60,966 nucleotides of DNA, taken from positions 1 to 60,966 of IMG/VR virus record IMGVR_UViG_3300017963_000051. The stretch is one strand, 5' to 3'. Source of the stretch: a virus. Each line of letters begins with the position of its first letter. Position 1 is the first letter of the stretch. Position numbers and translations under genes: made by a program. The notes beneath the pieces are model-generated. The model did not search any database. It was not told where the DNA came from and was given only the letters and a program-made list of their open reading frames with translations. Below are positions 45,139-53,699 of the stretch, one piece after another.

Positions 45139-45276
45139 CACGGTCACCAGGGCAGAGCGCCGTCGCCGGGCCAAAAATACAGGCGAGTGAACTGACCATC
45201 CGGTGCCGGGAAACAGGCACGCGCGAGACGAGAAACGATTTCCACCCCTCTACCGCCCGCAAGGGCAACCGGAGAC

Positions 45277-46098
45277 ATGAAGATGAACCAGAAGATTTCT
45301 CGCGCTTACGCGCACGCCATGAAGAACGCCCGCATTTCCGGCGGGATGCCCGACCTCCAGGACGTCAAGCAGATCGCTGACGAGTTCCACGGCAACGGTC
45401 GCCTTCGCCAGCTCGCCGAGCGGGCCGCGGCCGAGAGCGCCATCGCCAGCGTTGGCGGTCGTGCCGGCGTCAACTATCGCGGCATGGGTCGTGACCACGG
45501 CAAGGCCGGTTACGGTACCATGGGCGGCAACGGCAACTCCTGCGCTCGTGACTACACCCCGACCCACGGGTCGGACGGTCGCGTGAACACGGAGGACCAG
45601 GGCTACAAGGAGCGCGGCGTCCCCTCGTTCCGTGGCCTGGCCGACTGCGACGAGGCCCCGTACTGCGGTGGTGACATCCTGGGCTTCAACACCCTGGAGG
45701 CCGCCAACTTCCCGCTGTCCGGTCCTCCGGCTCCCCTTCCGCCCCCTGCTCCGGTTCCCCCCGCGGCGATCGGTGCGGCGATCAACATCAGCTCGGAGAC
45801 CGCGGACGTCTACCAGCCTCGCGCGCTGTTCTTCGAGTTCCGTGACGTCGAGCAGAGCTTCGCTGTGATCCCGGGTCTCCTTCAGGACGCCCGCATCGGC
45901 CCCGCCCAGCAGACCATCGGTGGTGCTGTCGGCAACGGCATCACCTCCGCGGTGTTCGCCCTGACCAACACCCCACTGCCGGTGGGTTGGGATGCCTTCC
46001 GCAACGTCGGTGGGCAGACCCTCCAGCTCACCTTCGCCAACTTCCTGGTCGGCACCAACGCCCAGGTCTTCGGCGTGCTCTGGGGCGACGCCAAGTAG
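45277..46098 (+). CDS. Candidate major capsid protein (273 aa)
   Basis: Residues 1-110 are Gly-rich and basic with GRAGVNYRGMGRDHGKAGYG. A Pro linker (SGPPAPLPPPAPVPPAA) leads to a beta-rich C-terminal domain (about 168-273) with predicted strands (ALFFEFRDVEQSFAVIPGLL, QLTFANFLVGTNAQVFGVLW), consistent with a single jelly roll. It has a strong GGAG site, sits early in the virion operon and is followed by a stable hairpin, features of a highly expressed capsid gene. Assignment is inference. Confidence 0.5.
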   Translation: MKMNQKISRAYAHAMKNARISGGMPDLQDVKQIADEFHGNGRLRQLAERAAAESAIASVGGRAGVNYRGMGRDHGKAGYGTMGGNGNSCARDYTPTHGSDGRVNTEDQGYKERGVPSFRGLADCDEAPYCGGDILGFNTLEAANFPLSGPPAPLPPPAPVPPAAIGAAINISSETADVYQPRALFFEFRDVEQSFAVIPGLLQDARIGPAQQTIGGAVGNGITSAVFALTNTPLPVGWDAFRNVGGQTLQLTFANFLVGTNAQVFGVLWGDAK

Positions 46099-46108
46099 TC
46101 GCCTCTTC

Positions 46109-46151
46109 GAGCGCTCCCGCACCTTCGGGTGCGGGGCGCTCCCTCAAGTTT
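46109..46151 (+). terminator. Attenuator-like hairpin after candidate capsid gene
   Basis: GAGCGCTCCCGCACC and GGTGCGGGGCGCTC pair around a UUCG tetraloop, followed by a weak T-run (AAGTTTT). It may reduce read-through or stabilise the upstream message so that the 45277 gene is made in excess. Confidence 0.7.
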
Positions 46152-46163
46152 TAGGATTCCGGT

Positions 46164-47069
46164 ATGGCAGACACACGCATCCCCGTCCAGCAGCTCGCGG
46201 TAGGGTCGAAGTGGTGGGACTCCACCGGGGTTCAGTTTCTCGTGCAGACTCCGACGCCGAACCAGCGTACGGGGTACAGACCGATCAAGTTCGTTTCGCT
46301 GAAGCCGAAGTCGAAGCTGTGTGACCCCGATGGCAAGCCTTGCTCGCTGTGGTGGACGGTCAACGCGAACGCCTCTGAGTTCTTCCGGGTCGTGCCCAAC
46401 AGCACGAGCCTGACGCTGCCCCGCTTTTCGGACATCGAGAACGCGGGACTGCCGGCGTCACTGCTCCAGCTCCAGGTGGAGTGGGACAGCTCCACGGCGT
46501 TCGTGGACATCGGCCCCGGAACTCGTTTCAGCATCCTGGCACCGACGATCACCCTCGGCCTGTGGGTACCGAGTACGGCGGTCGTGCCGAACAAAAACAC
46601 CGCCAACCAGGCGGTGCGTACGGGTCTCACGACGCCAGCTCCCGTGAACGAGTACACGGTGGTCGATGCTGCGGCGACGGTGAGCGTTTCGTGTTCGACG
46701 GCGCCGATCGGCGACCGGATCGCCACGGTGACGCGAAGTTACACGCCGACCGGAACGGATCTGCCTACGGGGCAGTACGACGGGTTCCCGCTGAACCCGG
46801 CGGTGGCAGGGACCTACGAGATCCCCCCGCGTGCGCGTCGCGTGCAGTGGTCGACGAACATCCCCGGATTTACTCCGGGCGTGGGCGTGGGCCCGATCTA
46901 CCGCTCCCCTTCTCCTGCGGCGGGCTCCATCGACCGCGGGCAATACGACGCTTGGGGTCGCGCCATGAGCAACATCCACGACATCCCACGAAACGCTACG
47001 TTCGTGGACCTGGGGCTGTTTGCCGGAAGCGTCGACTACCTTACCGCTGTATGGGAACTGGAGATGTAG
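46164..47069 (+). CDS. Second candidate capsid or beta-sandwich virion protein (301 aa)
   Basis: Almost wholly beta in appearance, with Thr/Val/Pro-rich strands (VNEYTVVDAAATVSVSCST, RARRVQWSTNIPGFTPGVGV). Length and place next to the 273-residue protein recall the paired capsid proteins of tailless membrane viruses, but no homology is claimed. It has no membrane segment. The ATG is 12 bases after the attenuator. Confidence 0.5.
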   Translation: MADTRIPVQQLAVGSKWWDSTGVQFLVQTPTPNQRTGYRPIKFVSLKPKSKLCDPDGKPCSLWWTVNANASEFFRVVPNSTSLTLPRFSDIENAGLPASLLQLQVEWDSSTAFVDIGPGTRFSILAPTITLGLWVPSTAVVPNKNTANQAVRTGLTTPAPVNEYTVVDAAATVSVSCSTAPIGDRIATVTRSYTPTGTDLPTGQYDGFPLNPAVAGTYEIPPRARRVQWSTNIPGFTPGVGVGPIYRSPSPAAGSIDRGQYDAWGRAMSNIHDIPRNATFVDLGLFAGSVDYLTAVWELEM

Positions 47070-47070
47070 C

Positions 47071-47598
47071 ATGAAGGACCACCACAACCTCGTCATCGAG
47101 ATCCCCAAAGCCAAGAGCGAGCAACTCCGCCGCTACTGGCAGCGCATGGTCGACGGGCTGAGCGAGTACAACGCGGAGTGGCTCGCCGACCATCCCGAGG
47201 CACAGGACGGACCGTTCCCGATGTACGAGCTGCCGCGCTCTGGCGGCCGGTGTGCGGACCAACGGGTGGCGAGCGCTCCCATCATCCTGGAGCGGAACAA
47301 AGCCACTTGCGTGGAGTGGGCGTGCTTCATGGTCGGCTTGTACCGGCTCCGAGGCGAGACCGAGGCGTACGTGCGTCTCATCCCGATCTTCTCCGAGACC
47401 TACGGACGTGCGGTGCCCTACCAGTACCACGCAGTCGTGGTCCGGGCCGATGGCACCATCGAAGACGTCACCGCGGACCTGCCCGGGTACAACCTCCCGG
47501 GCCCGTGGTGGAAGGCCGCGGGGCACTGCTGCGCAGACTGTGCCCTCGGCAAGCACGGCCCTGTGGAGCCGTGTGAGCCCTGCGCGGAAGGACACTAG
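47071..47598 (+). CDS. Transglutaminase/papain-like cysteine protease fold protein (175 aa)
   Basis: KATCVEWACFMVGLYRL (C80) in a helix, YQYHAVVVRADGT (H120) and IEDVTADLPGY (D132) give the Cys, His, Asp triad in the order of transglutaminase-like enzymes. The last 30 residues hold four or more cysteines. It may be a virion maturation protease, crosslinker or peptidoglycan-peptide cleaver. It starts one base after the previous stop. Confidence 0.6.
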   Translation: MKDHHNLVIEIPKAKSEQLRRYWQRMVDGLSEYNAEWLADHPEAQDGPFPMYELPRSGGRCADQRVASAPIILERNKATCVEWACFMVGLYRLRGETEAYVRLIPIFSETYGRAVPYQYHAVVVRADGTIEDVTADLPGYNLPGPWWKAAGHCCADCALGKHGPVEPCEPCAEGH

Positions 47599-47601
47599 AC
47601 C

Positions 47602-48090
47602 ATGAAGACGAGCAACCTACTTCTCCTTCTCGCCGCTGGCGCGGGCGTCGCTTTCGTCATGGCCGGCTCGGGTTCGAGCGGTTCCGGTCCGACCTTGACG
47701 CGACTGAAGCCGAACCGGCTTTCGTTCGTGGACGTCGGCGAGACATACCTGCTCGAAGTCGAGGATGTGCCGGATGCCATCCTCGCCATGGCGCAGCCGG
47801 ACGGTAGCCTTCCGTTGGATTCCGTCATCGTCAACACGGTGCACGACATGGCGACGGAGGGTGAGGCTTTCATCGACGAGAACGGCAGGCTGGTACTTCC
47901 GGTGACGTTCCTGTCACCGTCTGAGAAGGCCGAGGACGTGCAGCTCTTGTGGGGCTTGGGCACGCCCTTTCCTGTGGGCTCGTTCAACATCAATGCTCGG
48001 ACCGAAGCGGCTTCCATGGGCCGGCGTCGGCTCACAGGTCGCCGTGTGGGTCACCACCACGAGTTGGTGCGTGTGCCGGGGGTGGTCTAG
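47602..48090 (+). CDS. N-terminally anchored virion protein (162 aa)
   Basis: MKTSNLLLLLAAGAGVAFVM is a membrane anchor, followed by a GSGSSGSG linker and a beta-containing domain (RLSFVDVGETYLLEVEDVPD). It belongs to the set of anchored proteins of this operon. No family is recognised. Confidence 0.6.
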   Translation: MKTSNLLLLLAAGAGVAFVMAGSGSSGSGPTLTRLKPNRLSFVDVGETYLLEVEDVPDAILAMAQPDGSLPLDSVIVNTVHDMATEGEAFIDENGRLVLPVTFLSPSEKAEDVQLLWGLGTPFPVGSFNINARTEAASMGRRRLTGRRVGHHHELVRVPGVV

Positions 48091-48092
48091 CC

Positions 48093-48632
48093 ATGTTGTG
48101 GATTCTCATCCCGTGCGGCATCGCTGCCTGTCTGGCTCTCGGAACGGACTCCGAGAAGAAGCGCGAGCAGGAAGAGAAGAAGCGGCGGGGCCAGATGGGC
48201 CGCCGGGGGGTCTCGCGCGTGGTCGGGTCCTACGCCTGGGAGGGCAAGCCGAGCTACCGCCGAGCGATGCCCCTGACGGGCGTCACGGCTCGGCCCCGCT
48301 CCTACTCCTGCCCCGAGCGAGCGCTCCCGTACAGACACCCGCTGGAGTCGGGGATTCTTCCCTGGCTTCCGGACCGGGTCGACGATGCCATCGTGCACCA
48401 GATCAACCACGGGCACCGTGACTGCGATGTGATCGCCACGCTGGTGCTGCGGGAGGTCTACCCGGTGACGACGAGCGGCGAGCCGATCTCCTGGCCCTGT
48501 GTCCCCCGCGACGCGGCGGCGCTCGGGTGCCTGGAACAGCGAGTGAAGATCCGAGTGCAGCGACACCTCGCGGAAGTCTCGGATCTTGAAGCGGACCACG
48601 ACTACCCCGACGATACGGGGCTGGAGGACTGA
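48093..48632 (+). CDS. N-terminally anchored protein (179 aa)
   Basis: MLWILIPCGIAACLALG anchors the protein; an Arg/Lys/Glu-rich stretch follows (KKREQEEKKRRG), then a domain with several cysteines. The strong positive charge right after the helix puts this part on the cytoplasmic or virion-interior side, possibly touching DNA. Confidence 0.55.
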   Translation: MLWILIPCGIAACLALGTDSEKKREQEEKKRRGQMGRRGVSRVVGSYAWEGKPSYRRAMPLTGVTARPRSYSCPERALPYRHPLESGILPWLPDRVDDAIVHQINHGHRDCDVIATLVLREVYPVTTSGEPISWPCVPRDAAALGCLEQRVKIRVQRHLAEVSDLEADHDYPDDTGLED

Positions 48633-48635
48633 ACC

Positions 48636-49067
48636 ATGGCGCACAGCAAGCACACCCACGAACAGATGGCGATCTACAACTCCAAGGAGATCGCCCACTA
48701 CGCCCGAGAGATCGTCCGCATGTTGGAGGCCGGCGAGCCCCTCATGCCCTGGCAGGCCAATCTCCTCGCCAAGTGCCGGTCGAGTATCGGCGAGGTCAAG
48801 CACCGCATGGAGACCCGCTCGGGCGCCATCGGCCAGCCTGTCAGCGCCATGAACCGCGCCGCGACCGGCCAGCCCATCAGCGCCATGAACCGAACCGCGG
48901 GCATGTCCGGAGACCCGGACCGGGATGGACATCCCGACATCATGGAAAGCGGTCTCTCGGGTTCGCAGCGCATCGCCAAGATGCGGGCGAAGAACGCGAA
49001 CTATGGGGGCCACAAGGGTGGCACCCCCTACCGCCGCTACATGAAGAAGAAGTCGGCGAAGAAGTAG
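48636..49067 (+). CDS. Basic virion-operon protein (143 aa)
   Basis: Helical N-terminal half, an internal duplication (IGQPVSAMNRAATGQPISAM), a DPDRDGHPD acidic loop that resembles a calcium-binding turn, and a Lys-rich end. No membrane segment. Function unknown. Confidence 0.5.
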   Translation: MAHSKHTHEQMAIYNSKEIAHYAREIVRMLEAGEPLMPWQANLLAKCRSSIGEVKHRMETRSGAIGQPVSAMNRAATGQPISAMNRTAGMSGDPDRDGHPDIMESGLSGSQRIAKMRAKNANYGGHKGGTPYRRYMKKKSAKK

Positions 49068-49074
49068 TCTACCC

Positions 49075-49695
49075 ATGAGCAACTCCCGCACCGGCATGTA
49101 CGTGGGCGCAGGCATTCTCGGCCTCGCTCTGATCGCCTCTCTTCGCCCCCGAGACGCTGAGACCGAAACGGTTTCTGGCGGCGACGGCGACGGCGACGGC
49201 GATGGTGATGCCGTGGACGACGATCCCACACGGGGTGCCATGGGCTTCTCGCCGGCCCGCTACATCCGAAACGATGCGGTGCACGGCAGCTTCTACGAAT
49301 CCCGACGCGGGGACCTGCTGCTCGGGAAGGGTCCGAAATCGATCACCTGGCGGGCGCTGTTTCAGGCTGCACTCGATGCGGGCTTTCAGGCCGAGTCCGA
49401 TGATGGTGTCTCGGCTGAGTGCATCGCCAACGACAGCGCTCGTCGGGTGGCTTACGCGGGGTTGATCTGTGCAGCCCCGGCGAACGCCGCCCATCTCACG
49501 CACGACCTGCGCGAGAGAGACTTCCGCAACCACGAGGGCGTGGGCATCGATCTCCGCACACGCCCCCTCCTTTGGCTTCCGGTCATCGACCTGGAGATGC
49601 TCACCCGCTGTGGCGTCATCCAGTCGACCGTCTGGGAAGAGGACGGCACGTCCACCTTGGAGATCCCACCGGAGCTTCGCTATGTCGAACGGTAA
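49075..49695 (+). CDS. N-terminally anchored protein with Gly-Asp repeat (206 aa)
   Basis: A membrane helix (MYVGAGILGLALIASL, about 8-23) is followed by GGDGDGDGDGDAVDDD, a run of Gly-Asp that may bind calcium or act as a spacer, and a folded domain with two cysteines. The end overlaps the next gene by 14 bases. Confidence 0.55.
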   Translation: MSNSRTGMYVGAGILGLALIASLRPRDAETETVSGGDGDGDGDGDAVDDDPTRGAMGFSPARYIRNDAVHGSFYESRRGDLLLGKGPKSITWRALFQAALDAGFQAESDDGVSAECIANDSARRVAYAGLICAAPANAAHLTHDLRERDFRNHEGVGIDLRTRPLLWLPVIDLEMLTRCGVIQSTVWEEDGTSTLEIPPELRYVER

Positions 49696-50185
49696 GGACA
49701 TTCCCTGGACCTGGATTCTCGGTGGCGGTGCCATCCTCGCTGTCGGCCTGTTCGCCTTCCGTCGCGGTGGGGGCAGCGTCGAACAGAAGGCGCTCGGCGG
49801 CGACGGGGAGCTGGTGGACATCTTCGTTCCCGAGGATGCCAGCGAAGTGGCCCCGGATGATGCCCCGCCGCCTGGCCCCCCTTCGGGTATCCCGGCGGAG
49901 GTGGAGACGTATGGACGTGAGCTGGCGTCGGCGGAGATCGCAAACCGCTTCCGAATCGAGTTCATCCAGTTCGGCAAGCTCCACAAGGGGGAGTGGCGGA
50001 TCTCCTACGTCATCAACGTGTACGACGCAGAGGGCAGCGGCATCGAGACCTTGCCCGAGCTGTGGGACGGGTACTGGAACCCGGACCTCATCATCGCTGA
50101 AGGTCATTTCGACAGCGACGAGTACGACGCGGCGCGTAGCTACTATGACACGAACCTCGGCCTACTCGTGGAGGCGGCCGAGTGA
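49682..50185 (+). CDS. N-terminally anchored protein (167 aa)
   Basis: WTWILGGGAILAVGLFAF (about 9-26) then RRGGG; an acidic Pro-rich linker; and a globular domain with RISYVINVYDAEGSG. The ATG lies inside the end of the upstream gene. Another member of the anchored virion set. Confidence 0.55.
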   Translation: MSNGKDIPWTWILGGGAILAVGLFAFRRGGGSVEQKALGGDGELVDIFVPEDASEVAPDDAPPPGPPSGIPAEVETYGRELASAEIANRFRIEFIQFGKLHKGEWRISYVINVYDAEGSGIETLPELWDGYWNPDLIIAEGHFDSDEYDAARSYYDTNLGLLVEAAE

Positions 50186-51165
50186 GCAAGGCGATCGGTT
50201 ACGTCGGTGCAGGTGCACTGACGCTTGCCGGGTTGTGGCTCATGACCCAGCCCGGCAGCGGCGGTCCTCGTGTAGAGGACGTCGCCCTACCTTCCGACGA
50301 GGTGTTGGACCTCGAAGCGGGCATGTTTGCCGTGCGCGAGAAGGTCAACGCAGACCCGACGATCTTGACGGCGGCGGACTGGTTGAAGCTGCGCGACCCG
50401 ATCCTCACCTACTTCGATCAGGTGGAGATCTTCATCATGGAGTCGACGCTTCATGTGGCCGCGGACGCGGTAACGATCAACCGCGGGGAGAACGGGCACT
50501 ACCTCACCGATGAGGCTGTCCGAGAGCAAGCGATGGCGGCGCTGGATAAGACGTACGAAGAGGTGAAGCCGGGGTGGCTGGATCAACTTGCGCCCTGGTT
50601 CGCGGGGCTTGGCATCCTCGGCGTGGCCCTCTCCGCTCCGGACATCGCGGTACAGCAGGAGCTTCTGCGTCAGTTCGAGCCGGTGTGGGACACCTACCAC
50701 GAGGCCCGAGCCCGGATCGAAGCGATTTTCGAGGCTCTCGAAGAGCTGCCCGCCGACACGCCAGACCCCCAGGTCAACATCGTGATCCCGGCGACGCCTT
50801 TCACGTCGGAGATCGTGCTCGACGAGATCACCCCCATGGAGATTCTCTTTGCCGAGGGCGGGCGCTCGTCGAGCTACGGTCTGTGGTGGGACGCCAAGAT
50901 CGCGGCAGACATGGCAGCACAGCTCACTGCGGTGTCGAGCGACCTGCCCGGAACGCTGCTCGAAGCGGTGCTCCAGACGACGGCGGAGTGGGCGGTGTTC
51001 GTCATGGCCGAGCTGCTCGGCATCATGCTCGAACTCGTGGGCGTGAGCGACGAGAACATCGAGAAGGCGAAAGAGCTTTTGAACAGCAACCCGAACACAG
51101 CGCTCGGAGCCATGCTCGTGCTCGCGGGTGGGGTGGTGGCTTTCCAGACGGCGAGGACGCCGTAA
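50182..51165 (+). CDS. Anchored helical protein with second hydrophobic region (327 aa)
   Basis: GTG start coupled to the previous stop. N-terminal anchor (GYVGAGALTLAGLWLM), long helical body, a hydrophobic patch near 125-140 (LAPWFAGLGILGVALSA) and a C-terminal hydrophobic stretch (ALGAMLVLAGGVVAF). It may cross the membrane more than once. Function unknown. Confidence 0.55.
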   Translation: MSKAIGYVGAGALTLAGLWLMTQPGSGGPRVEDVALPSDEVLDLEAGMFAVREKVNADPTILTAADWLKLRDPILTYFDQVEIFIMESTLHVAADAVTINRGENGHYLTDEAVREQAMAALDKTYEEVKPGWLDQLAPWFAGLGILGVALSAPDIAVQQELLRQFEPVWDTYHEARARIEAIFEALEELPADTPDPQVNIVIPATPFTSEIVLDEITPMEILFAEGGRSSSYGLWWDAKIAADMAAQLTAVSSDLPGTLLEAVLQTTAEWAVFVMAELLGIMLELVGVSDENIEKAKELLNSNPNTALGAMLVLAGGVVAFQTARTP

Positions 51166-51214
51166 GTCGGGCCGATGGCAACGAGATAACCCAGAAACGA
51201 CGGAGACAAAGACG

Positions 51215-51817
51215 ATGAACACGAAACTACTTCTCGGGCTGGGCGCTGGTGGGCTTGCTCTCCTCGCCCTGAGTGGGGCTGGCGGTGAGACGCCGGCCGA
51301 TGGCACGAAGCCGGCTGGCAAGGGCCTCGGCCCTGGAACGAAGATTCCCGGGGGCCCGAACCCTCCGGCGATCGACAAGCAGACGGAGGCCAAGGTGACG
51401 GCTCTTTCGCGCGATCTCATGAACGCCCTGGGCTACGCCTTCGAGACGGGTGATGCGTCCGCGGACGCGAACCAGATCCGGCGCTTCCAGACGCAGTACA
51501 ACGCGGTCAGCCGCCTCGCGGGGTCGAACCTCGCGGGCATCTCGGTGCCCTCGAACATGGGCACCGTGGACGTCAACGAACCTGGGGATTCCAAGATCCC
51601 CGCTGCGACGAAGGCGGCCCTGAACGCTGCCCTCGCGGTCTCGGGTGGCCCCGAGTACGTGGAGACGTTGCTCAAGCCGTACCTGCTCGAAGAGGATGAC
51701 GACCTGCTCCTTCCGGACACGCCCTGGCTCGACATGGTCCGGGCGGCGTGCATCAAGCACGACCAGTGGCTTTGTGTCGAGTGGATCGACGAAGGCGCCA
51801 ACCCCTACGCGACCTAG
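51215..51817 (+). CDS. Anchored protein with peptidoglycan-binding-like region (200 aa)
   Basis: MNTKLLLGLGAGGLALLALS is a clean membrane anchor, followed by a Gly/Pro-rich linker. The middle has MNALGYAFETGD, RRFQTQYN and VDVNEPG, then TKAALNAAL, a layout like that of the 20737 protein. Both may hold a peptidoglycan-binding fold and help attach or orient the virion at the cell wall. Confidence 0.55.
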   Translation: MNTKLLLGLGAGGLALLALSGAGGETPADGTKPAGKGLGPGTKIPGGPNPPAIDKQTEAKVTALSRDLMNALGYAFETGDASADANQIRRFQTQYNAVSRLAGSNLAGISVPSNMGTVDVNEPGDSKIPAATKAALNAALAVSGGPEYVETLLKPYLLEEDDDLLLPDTPWLDMVRAACIKHDQWLCVEWIDEGANPYAT

Positions 51818-51837
51818 CGGCGTGGTAGAGTGGAGGC

Positions 51838-52251
51838 ATGTCCGCAATGAAGAGCATCAAGGTCCAGGCCCTGAGCAACGGGTTGATCCTCCACGTCCAC
51901 ACCAGCAAGGGGGAGCAGCAGTTCCTCGTGCCCAACGACAAGTCTTCGGCGTACAAGGCGTTTGCCGAGGCGTGCAAGGAAGCGCTGGACAGCGTGTCGG
52001 AGCCCGAGCCCGAGCCCGAGCCCGAGCCTAGCATGGGCTTCGGCCCGAACTTCGGTCCTACCTCGGACCCCGAGGAGGACGCGGACAACATGAGTCTGGG
52101 GGAAGCGGCGAACGTGTTTCTGTCGCAGAACCCGGGGATCGGTGACTTTCTCGGGAAGTTCATCGGGGGCATGAATGAGGCCGAGAAGAAGCGGGCGGAG
52201 GGGCTCCGTCGCCGCGATGAAGAGTTGCGGCGGCGCCGCGAAAGGAAGTAG
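51838..52251 (+). CDS. Hypothetical virion-operon protein (137 aa)
   Basis: A beta-rich N-terminal domain (SIKVQALSNGLILHVHTS), an EPEPEPEPEP spacer, and a helical C-terminus ending in Arg/Lys-rich coiled coil. No family is recognised. Confidence 0.5.
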   Translation: MSAMKSIKVQALSNGLILHVHTSKGEQQFLVPNDKSSAYKAFAEACKEALDSVSEPEPEPEPEPSMGFGPNFGPTSDPEEDADNMSLGEAANVFLSQNPGIGDFLGKFIGGMNEAEKKRAEGLRRRDEELRRRRERK

Positions 52252-52255
52252 TGAC

Positions 52256-52639
52256 ATGGCGAAGAAGACCGAGAAGAAGCAGTCGATCGCGGCGGGTTTG
52301 ACGGACGCGCAGCGCAAGGGGATCAAGGCGATCAAGGCGGGGCGCAAGCCCAACGTCGGCCAGCTCTCCAGCCTACGTCGTGCCAAGCTCGTGAAGAAGG
52401 ACGGCGAGTTGTCGGCGTCGGGCAAGCGGGCGGCGGCTTCCATCGCCCGTAGCGAGACGTCGTCGAAGCCGAAGAAGGCTGCGAAGAAGAAGGCCGCGAA
52501 GAAGGGCAAGCGCAAGTCCACACAGATGGCGATCACCGCCAAGGGCAAGCGAGTTCCGAAGAAGGTGCAGGAGTGCGCCATCATCCTCGGGCACCACTCC
52601 CGCGGTACGCTTCAAGGCGTCGAGATCGTCTACGTCTAG
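52256..52639 (+). CDS. Basic DNA-binding-like protein (127 aa)
   Basis: The first 60 residues read as a small winged helix (DAQRKGIKAIKAGRKPNVGQ, then LRRAKLVKKDGELSASGK). A Lys/Ala-rich arm (KKAAKKKAAKKGKRK) follows, like histone or HU tails. It could condense DNA inside the virion. Confidence 0.6.
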   Translation: MAKKTEKKQSIAAGLTDAQRKGIKAIKAGRKPNVGQLSSLRRAKLVKKDGELSASGKRAAASIARSETSSKPKKAAKKKAAKKGKRKSTQMAITAKGKRVPKKVQECAIILGHHSRGTLQGVEIVYV

Positions 52640-52648
52640 GGCAGGTCC

Positions 52649-53335
52649 ATGAAGTGGTGGATTCCAGTTGCAGCAGGGGCCGGGGCCCTGCTCATTCTCG
52701 GGGGGAGCAGCGCAAGCGCTGCCGACTCCGGGCTGGGATCTCTCGACCTCGACATTCCCGGAGGCGCCACCCCGACCGACTTTGACCCGTCCATCCTCTC
52801 GGACAAGGCACGGCGCGTGTACGACTATGCCCGCCACGTCGAAGATCTGGGGATCTGGACGCCAGGCTTTGCCGAGTTCGCAGTTGCCACGAGCCGCATC
52901 GAGAGCGGTCACAACCCGAACGCGATGAACAAGTCGAGCGCGTTTGAGAACGCAGCCCGAGGGCTCTATCAGATCCGACCCAAAAGCGCTTTCAGTTGGC
53001 GCAATGGGCTGGAGCACCTCCAGGACCAGCCCGAGCTGTTGTTCGATCCCTCATGGGCGACGGCGGTGGCAGCCGACTACGCCAAGCGCTTGGTGGATGT
53101 GTACGCGGACCCGGGGCAGCGTGTGACGTGGGCGGACCTTCGGCGAGGCTGGAAGTACCCGAAGCTCGTGGCGGAGCAGTACCGGGCGACTGAGACCGCC
53201 AACCTTGCTCAGTTTCTGAACAAGGGCATCGACAACACCACGCAGCGCCGTGAGTTGGCCTTGGAAGAGGCTACACTCGGCACGTGGCCCGGAGTGCTCG
53301 AACTGCAAGCCTACCTGGCCGAAAAGGAGTTCTAG
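52649..53335 (+). CDS. Membrane-anchored lytic transglycosylase (228 aa)
   Basis: SLT-type domain: catalytic E85 in TSRIESGHNPNAM, followed by ARGLYQIRP (GLYQI 105-109), the two hallmark motifs. It cleaves the glycan strand of peptidoglycan. Residues 1-40 (anchor AGAGALLILGGSSASAADSG, then LGSLDLDIPGG) match the anchor module of the amidase at 17452. Placement in the virion operon suggests an entry enzyme fixed in the virion membrane. Confidence 0.85.
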   Translation: MKWWIPVAAGAGALLILGGSSASAADSGLGSLDLDIPGGATPTDFDPSILSDKARRVYDYARHVEDLGIWTPGFAEFAVATSRIESGHNPNAMNKSSAFENAARGLYQIRPKSAFSWRNGLEHLQDQPELLFDPSWATAVAADYAKRLVDVYADPGQRVTWADLRRGWKYPKLVAEQYRATETANLAQFLNKGIDNTTQRRELALEEATLGTWPGVLELQAYLAEKEF

Positions 53336-53339
53336 GACC

Positions 53340-53699
53340 ATGCCGAAGTTCAACGTCGTTCGAGGAGAAGCCCGTGCACGTGCAGGAAACGCGGAAGAGA
53401 CCGCGTCGCAGCCGGAGCAGAAGAAGGCTACCAGCAGCTCCGGCGGGGGCTGGTGGATGCTCCTGCTTGGGGCAGGGGTCGGAGCGCTAGGCTATCACTA
53501 CCTGCTTCGCAACGCGCAGTCCTTCATGGGCGGCGGCTTGAACCTTGGGGGCAACGGGGGGCAGACCCAGGTCTCAGGCGCTCGCGGGCGCTTCCTCGCG
53601 GCCACACAGGCGCCCCAGGCGGTGCCCCAGGTCCAGTACGTGCCGGTGCAGACGCAGGGCGGTCCGGTGGTCATGGAAGAGATCGAGGTTTTGGAGTGA
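53340..53699 (+). CDS. Membrane protein with central span (119 aa)
   Basis: A charged N-terminal 35 residues, one membrane helix (GWWMLLLGAGVGALGYHYLL, about 36-56), then a Gly/Gln-rich, probably disordered tail. A small virion membrane protein by context. Confidence 0.5.
   Translation: MPKFNVVRGEARARAGNAEETASQPEQKKATSSSGGGWWMLLLGAGVGALGYHYLLRNAQSFMGGGLNLGGNGGQTQVSGARGRFLAATQAPQAVPQVQYVPVQTQGGPVVMEEIEVLE

Noticed and set aside
48087-49241. 384-residue minus-strand frame within the virion operon
   Set aside because: It crosses several coupled plus-strand genes with membrane anchors and has no supporting signal.
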